IMG/VR virus record: IMGVR_UViG_3300035198_000017
Coordinates: 1-41,045 of that record
Direction: 5' to 3' (one strand)
DNA length: 41,045 nt
Origin: a virus
The position numbers and the translations under genes were made by a program. Shown one piece after another: positions 38,714-41,045 of the stretch (its first letter is position 1; each line of letters opens with the position of its first letter). Under the pieces are notes generated by a model. That model did not search any database. It worked only from the letters and a program-made list of their open reading frames with translations, and was not told where the DNA came from.

Positions 38714-38907
38714 GAAAAGAAAAAGAAAAAGAAGCTATGTTATTCATTAATAACATTCCATATTTTATGTTAGAAAGAAACTTAAATAAAATGTTGTTAA
38801 TTGAGTTATGGTTAGGAACATTAGTTATAGAAACAGAGCATGGAGAAACATTTTATGCAGGTATTCAACAAATTGAAAAACCAAAATGGAAAGATTATAT
38901 AATATAG
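38710..38907 (+). CDS. Small hypothetical protein
   Basis: 65 residues with a basic N-terminal helix and a beta region (L-G-T-L-V-I-E-T-E). ATGA overlap start, AGTGAGGTGA upstream. It ends shortly before a TATA box. Confidence 0.55.
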   Translation: MRKEKEKEAMLFINNIPYFMLERNLNKMLLIELWLGTLVIETEHGETFYAGIQQIEKPKWKDYII

Positions 38908-38908
38908 A

Positions 38909-38920
38909 AAGGTTTAAATA
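38909..38920 (+). promoter_or_regulatory. Early-type promoter AAGGTTTAAATA
   Basis: BRE-like GAAAGG and TATA TTTAAATA (38913-38920) match the early promoter at 35771. Expected start about 38943, just before AAGGTGA of the 38961 gene. Confidence 0.65.
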
Positions 38921-38960
38921 TTGCCATGTGAAAGTAATATTTAGATAAGGTGAAACAAAA

Positions 38961-39062
38961 ATGCAAAACAAAAATGGTATAAAATACCGTTACCTATACG
39001 GGATTGACGGAACAACAAAAAACCAAATACAAGATGCTAAAATACCTAAAAGATGGAGGTGA
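38961..39062 (+). CDS. Small leader-type protein
   Basis: 33 residues, basic, no cysteines, read from ATG 38961 with a good AAGGTGA site and promoter. Its TGA lies inside GGAGGTGA, the ribosome site of the next gene, giving translational coupling. GGTAT/ATACC at 38974-38986 forms a small hairpin in the gene. Preferred over the other frame starting at TTG 39004. Confidence 0.55.
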   Translation: MQNKNGIKYRYLYGIDGTTKNQIQDAKIPKRWR

Positions 39063-39066
39063 AATA

Positions 39067-39288
39067 ATGCAACAATATATTGAAAACTTAGAAAAAACAA
39101 TTAATGAAAAATTAAAGAATATAGACATTCGAGTAGCAAGACGTTATAACTATTATGCGATAGACAGTTATCATAAAGGAACAAACGACTGTTTAGACAC
39201 AATACAAACTGGAATGACACGAAAAGAGTTAATACAAACATTAGAAGCTATAAAGAGGGTATTATGGTATGAAGAAACAAAACAATAA
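39067..39288 (+). CDS. Helical hypothetical protein
   Basis: 73 residues from ATG 39067 with GGAGGTGA upstream. Charged helices with one Cys near the middle; no family recognised. Confidence 0.55.
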   Translation: MQQYIENLEKTINEKLKNIDIRVARRYNYYAIDSYHKGTNDCLDTIQTGMTRKELIQTLEAIKRVLWYEETKQ

Positions 39289-39454
39289 AGATACACATCC
39301 AATATTTAACACTTGTATATGGAGATTTGGAACAGTAAACATTAACGAAGATAAGCTACAAAAATGTGCGGAATGTTATGCTACATTAACACAAACGACA
39401 GAGTATTGTGAACACATGAAAAACTATTATTGGAATAAGGAGGTGAAAAAATGA
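39269..39454 (+). CDS. Zinc-binding microprotein
   Basis: 61 residues with C-I-W, C-A-E-C and a later Cys plus His pair (Y-C-E-H), a plausible metal site. Overlaps the upstream gene by 20 bases and the next by 4. Confidence 0.55.
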   Translation: MKKQNNKDTHPIFNTCIWRFGTVNINEDKLQKCAECYATLTQTTEYCEHMKNYYWNKEVKK

Positions 39455-39747
39455 CATATTACGACTGGAAAAGAAAACAATATTACCATTGGGAAGTTAA
39501 TGATTTCTATGAAGTAAGCAATAAATTAAGAGAATTAGCACAACAAATACCAGAAAGACTATGTGCTGAAGACTTTGATTATTACCTTATAGAATCACCA
39601 GAATATCAATATTTAATACAAAGACAAAACAGAATAAACAGAGCCTTTGCTAGAGAAATTAGAGAAATAAAAGAACAATTAAACTTTATAGAAACATTAA
39701 TTAGACAGCGTAAAGATTTAATACCTAAAGACGCTTTAATGTGGTGA
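39451..39747 (+). CDS. Helical hypothetical protein
   Basis: 98 residues. Tyr-rich N-terminus, then two long helices (I-N-R-A-F-A-R-E-I-R-E-I-K-E-Q-L) likely forming a coiled coil. AGGAGGTGA precedes the ATG. Confidence 0.6.
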   Translation: MTYYDWKRKQYYHWEVNDFYEVSNKLRELAQQIPERLCAEDFDYYLIESPEYQYLIQRQNRINRAFAREIREIKEQLNFIETLIRQRKDLIPKDALMW

Positions 39748-39751
39748 TAAT

Positions 39752-39883
39752 ATGGAAGAAATAAACTTTAAAATAAGTGAATTAGAAGCTAAATTAGAAA
39801 AATTACAAATAGAAGTACAATGGATAAAAGAGCAAATAATAAAACTAAACAGAGAAATAGACAAACTAACATTAACATTCTAA
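39752..39883 (+). CDS. Coiled-coil microprotein
   Basis: 43 residues, almost one continuous heptad helix (I-S-E-L-E-A-K-L-E-K-L-Q-I-E-V). GGTGATAAT lies just upstream. Likely dimerises; may pair with the upstream coiled-coil protein. Confidence 0.6.
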   Translation: MEEINFKISELEAKLEKLQIEVQWIKEQIIKLNREIDKLTLTF

Positions 39884-39898
39884 AAGAGGTATAACATT

Positions 39899-40162
39899 AT
39901 GCAATATAGAAAACATGGGTTATTAGAAGAATACTTATTATTAAAACTGGTAGACAATAAACATTTAACACGATACAAGTTACGATTAGAACTTAGAACG
40001 AAAGGAATATCTACATCTATATCCCAATTTTACCAATTAATAAAATATTTAATAATTAAAGATTACATAAAAATTGATAAAGATTACACTTGTATAATAA
40101 CAGATAAAGGAATGAAAAGAATAACTGAATTAGAAAGATTCATAAAGGAGAGCATATTATAA
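39899..40162 (+). CDS. Winged-helix DNA-binding regulator
   Basis: 87 residues. L-L-E-E-Y-L-L-L-K-L, helix-turn-helix K-Y-K-L-R-type (Y-K-L-R-L-E-L ... S-I-S-Q-F-Y-Q-L-I-K-Y-L), then a wing Y-T-C-I-I-T-D-K-G and a dimer helix, as in PadR-like regulators. It is the best candidate in the window for binding the TTAGTACTAA palindrome. AGAGGTATAAC precedes the ATG. Confidence 0.75.
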   Translation: MQYRKHGLLEEYLLLKLVDNKHLTRYKLRLELRTKGISTSISQFYQLIKYLIIKDYIKIDKDYTCIITDKGMKRITELERFIKESIL

Positions 40163-40179
40163 ATAAAATAGGGATAAAA

Positions 40180-40464
40180 ATGGTAATATGGTTTAATGTA
40201 GAAAAAGCTAGAGAACAACTATTAAAATACGGATATGTTTGTACGTTAAGACCTAAGAGGAGAAAGGAAGGTATAGAAGTTTTAAGTTATAATGGATTTG
40301 GAAATAAAGGTTTAGTGTATGTAATATTTATTAAAGAAATAAAAGATGATAATGAATTAAAAGAATATTTAGAGTTTAGTGGATTTGAAACGGTAGAAGA
40401 ATGGAGGAAAGAAGCTAAAGATAGTAAGTTTTTATATTATGTGTTTACTTTAGGTGAAAGGTAA
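40180..40464 (+). CDS. ASCH/PUA-like domain candidate
   Basis: 94 residues. The order C-T-L-R-P-K-R-R-K-E-G, G-F-G-N-K-G, I-F-I-K-E-I and L-E-F-S-G-F-E-T-V-E-E-W resembles ASCH-type RNA-binding domains (strand, basic loop, then G-F-x-S-x-x-x-W-like helix). RNA binding and a role in leader-RNA control are possible. GATAAAAATGG start; no strong ribosome site. Confidence 0.5.
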   Translation: MVIWFNVEKAREQLLKYGYVCTLRPKRRKEGIEVLSYNGFGNKGLVYVIFIKEIKDDNELKEYLEFSGFETVEEWRKEAKDSKFLYYVFTLGER

Positions 40465-40465
40465 A

Positions 40466-40573
40466 ATGGAAGAAAAAAATAAACCTTATATATGGGAAGA
40501 TAATCGAATAATATTACCTAAAGAGGAGAAAAGAGAAGGCTTAATTACAAAAATATGGAAGTGGATAAAATGA
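40466..40573 (+). CDS. Microprotein
   Basis: 35 residues, charged, with a Trp-rich amphipathic end (I-W-K-W-I-K). AGGTGAAAGG lies upstream; it overlaps the next ATG (ATGA). Unknown. Confidence 0.5.
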   Translation: MEEKNKPYIWEDNRIILPKEEKREGLITKIWKWIK

Positions 40574-40749
40574 GAAACAATATAGAGAAACTGAAAGAAT
40601 TAACTATTAAAATAGAAGCATATTTAAACTTAAGAAAGTTTTGTGATGAAAATAGTACTAAATGTTTGAATAAAAACAGAAATTGTTATGAGTGTAACAT
40701 TCAACAACTTATAGATGAATTAGAACAACAAATATTTTTAGAGGCATAA
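40570..40749 (+). CDS. Cys-containing helical protein
   Basis: 59 residues from ATG 40570 (ATGA overlap, preferred over ATG 40555). Four cysteines near the middle (C-D-E-N, K-C-L, C-Y-E-C) between two helices suggest a metal or disulfide hairpin. Unknown. Confidence 0.55.
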   Translation: MRNNIEKLKELTIKIEAYLNLRKFCDENSTKCLNKNRNCYECNIQQLIDELEQQIFLEA

Positions 40750-40751
40750 AT

Positions 40752-40973
40752 ATGAGAGCAATTATAGAAAAGAATAAATATGGAACATTCCTTATACTAA
40801 TTCCAACAACTGATAAACAGAAAGACCAATTAGGCAAGTTATGGCAGCAATTACCAGATATAACATTTGAGAAAAGAGGATGTATAATTGTTGAAAGAGA
40901 TAGACCAACTAAAAGCTCATTTGTTATAAAAATAAACAATATAATGGAAAGAGGAAAAAGAAATGAAACATAA
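40752..40973 (+). CDS. Small hypothetical protein, last gene before circle closure
   Basis: 73 residues, alpha/beta: I-I-E-K-N-K-Y-G-T-F-L-I-L and a C-terminal strand G-C-I-I-V-E-R-D. Its end overlaps the start of the zinc-ribbon gene (ATG 40963 = ATG 102). The inverted artefact at 1-64 derives from its 5' part. Confidence 0.6.
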   Translation: MRAIIEKNKYGTFLILIPTTDKQKDQLGKLWQQLPDITFEKRGCIIVERDRPTKSSFVIKINNIMERGKRNET

Positions 40974-41045
40974 AGTACAATGTGCTATATGTGGAAAGAA
41001 AGGTGTAGTGGAAATAGACAACTGGAATAAAATGATATATAGTGA
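40919..41045. repeat. Terminal direct repeat, copy 2
   Basis: Identical to 58-184. It contains the first 28 codons of the gene that starts at 102 (here ATG 40963), cut by the contig end. Removing one copy closes the circle at about 40,861 bp. Confidence 0.85.

Noticed and set aside
39004-39288. Longer 94-residue frame starting at TTG 39004
   Set aside because: No ribosome site before 39004, while ATG 39067 has GGAGGTGA and the overlapping 38961 frame has its own promoter and ribosome site.

Overview
The window is an almost complete genome of a tailed (HK97-fold, head-tail) virus of an archaeon, assembled as a circle. Positions 58-184 recur exactly at 40919-41045 (127 bases), giving a circle of about 40,861 bp; the first 57 bases look like a fold-back assembly or amplification artefact. 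The evidence for an archaeal host is archaeal: AT-rich BRE/TATA promoters with no bacterial -35/-10 pairs, GGTGA-type ribosome sites, a RadA recombinase with an N-terminal helix-hairpin-helix, an XPF/Hef-type ERCC4 nuclease and a Cas4-like nuclease. DNA is very AT-rich and every credible gene is on the + strand. I cannot name the host lineage. No integrase, tRNA, CRISPR array or IS element was seen.

Layout. (1) 102-4126: small zinc-ribbon and membrane proteins, a trypsin-like serine protease, a glycosyltransferase interrupted by an intein, and a methyltransferase. (2) 4138-7647: late promoter, major capsid protein, Cas4-like nuclease, large terminase. (3) 7754-10290: membrane proteins and a papain-like cysteine protease with a separate pro-domain-like protein, a possible lysis or egress cassette. 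(4) 10422-20396: nucleic-acid module with exonuclease, HNH protein, RadA, ERCC4 nuclease, OB-fold protein, DNA methyltransferase, HAD phosphatase, zincin and many zinc-ribbon microproteins. (5) 20440-35255: late structural operon with protease/scaffold, portal, connector, tail hub and two large fibre-like proteins. (6) 35256-35826: 570-bp non-coding region with repeated motifs, a candidate origin and control region. (7) 35827-40973: probable early operon of small proteins, containing a GHKL-ATPase/zincin fusion directly preceded by a hammerhead ribozyme.

Regulatory layers visible in the DNA. A 10-bp palindrome TTAGTACTAA lies just upstream of the TATA box at both late promoters (capsid, structural operon) but just downstream of the TATA box at the early promoter, the geometry of one factor that activates late and represses early genes. 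A second promoter family, AATAAASTTTAWA, occurs seven times. Six leaders carry perfectly phased pentamer arrays (GGANN)n of 9-17 units; four start about 34-37 bases after the TATA box, so they would form the 5' end of the mRNA. A type I hammerhead ribozyme at 36374-36435 hides the ribosome site of the following gene in its stem I, so self-cleavage could switch on translation.

The most novel items are the ribozyme/ribosome-site arrangement, the GGANN leader arrays, the shared early/late operator, the GHKL-zincin-AbrB-like fusion, and the intein inside a viral glycosyltransferase. No DNA polymerase, primase, helicase or ordinary-length tape-measure protein was recognised. All functions are read from motifs and context by eye; no database search was run.
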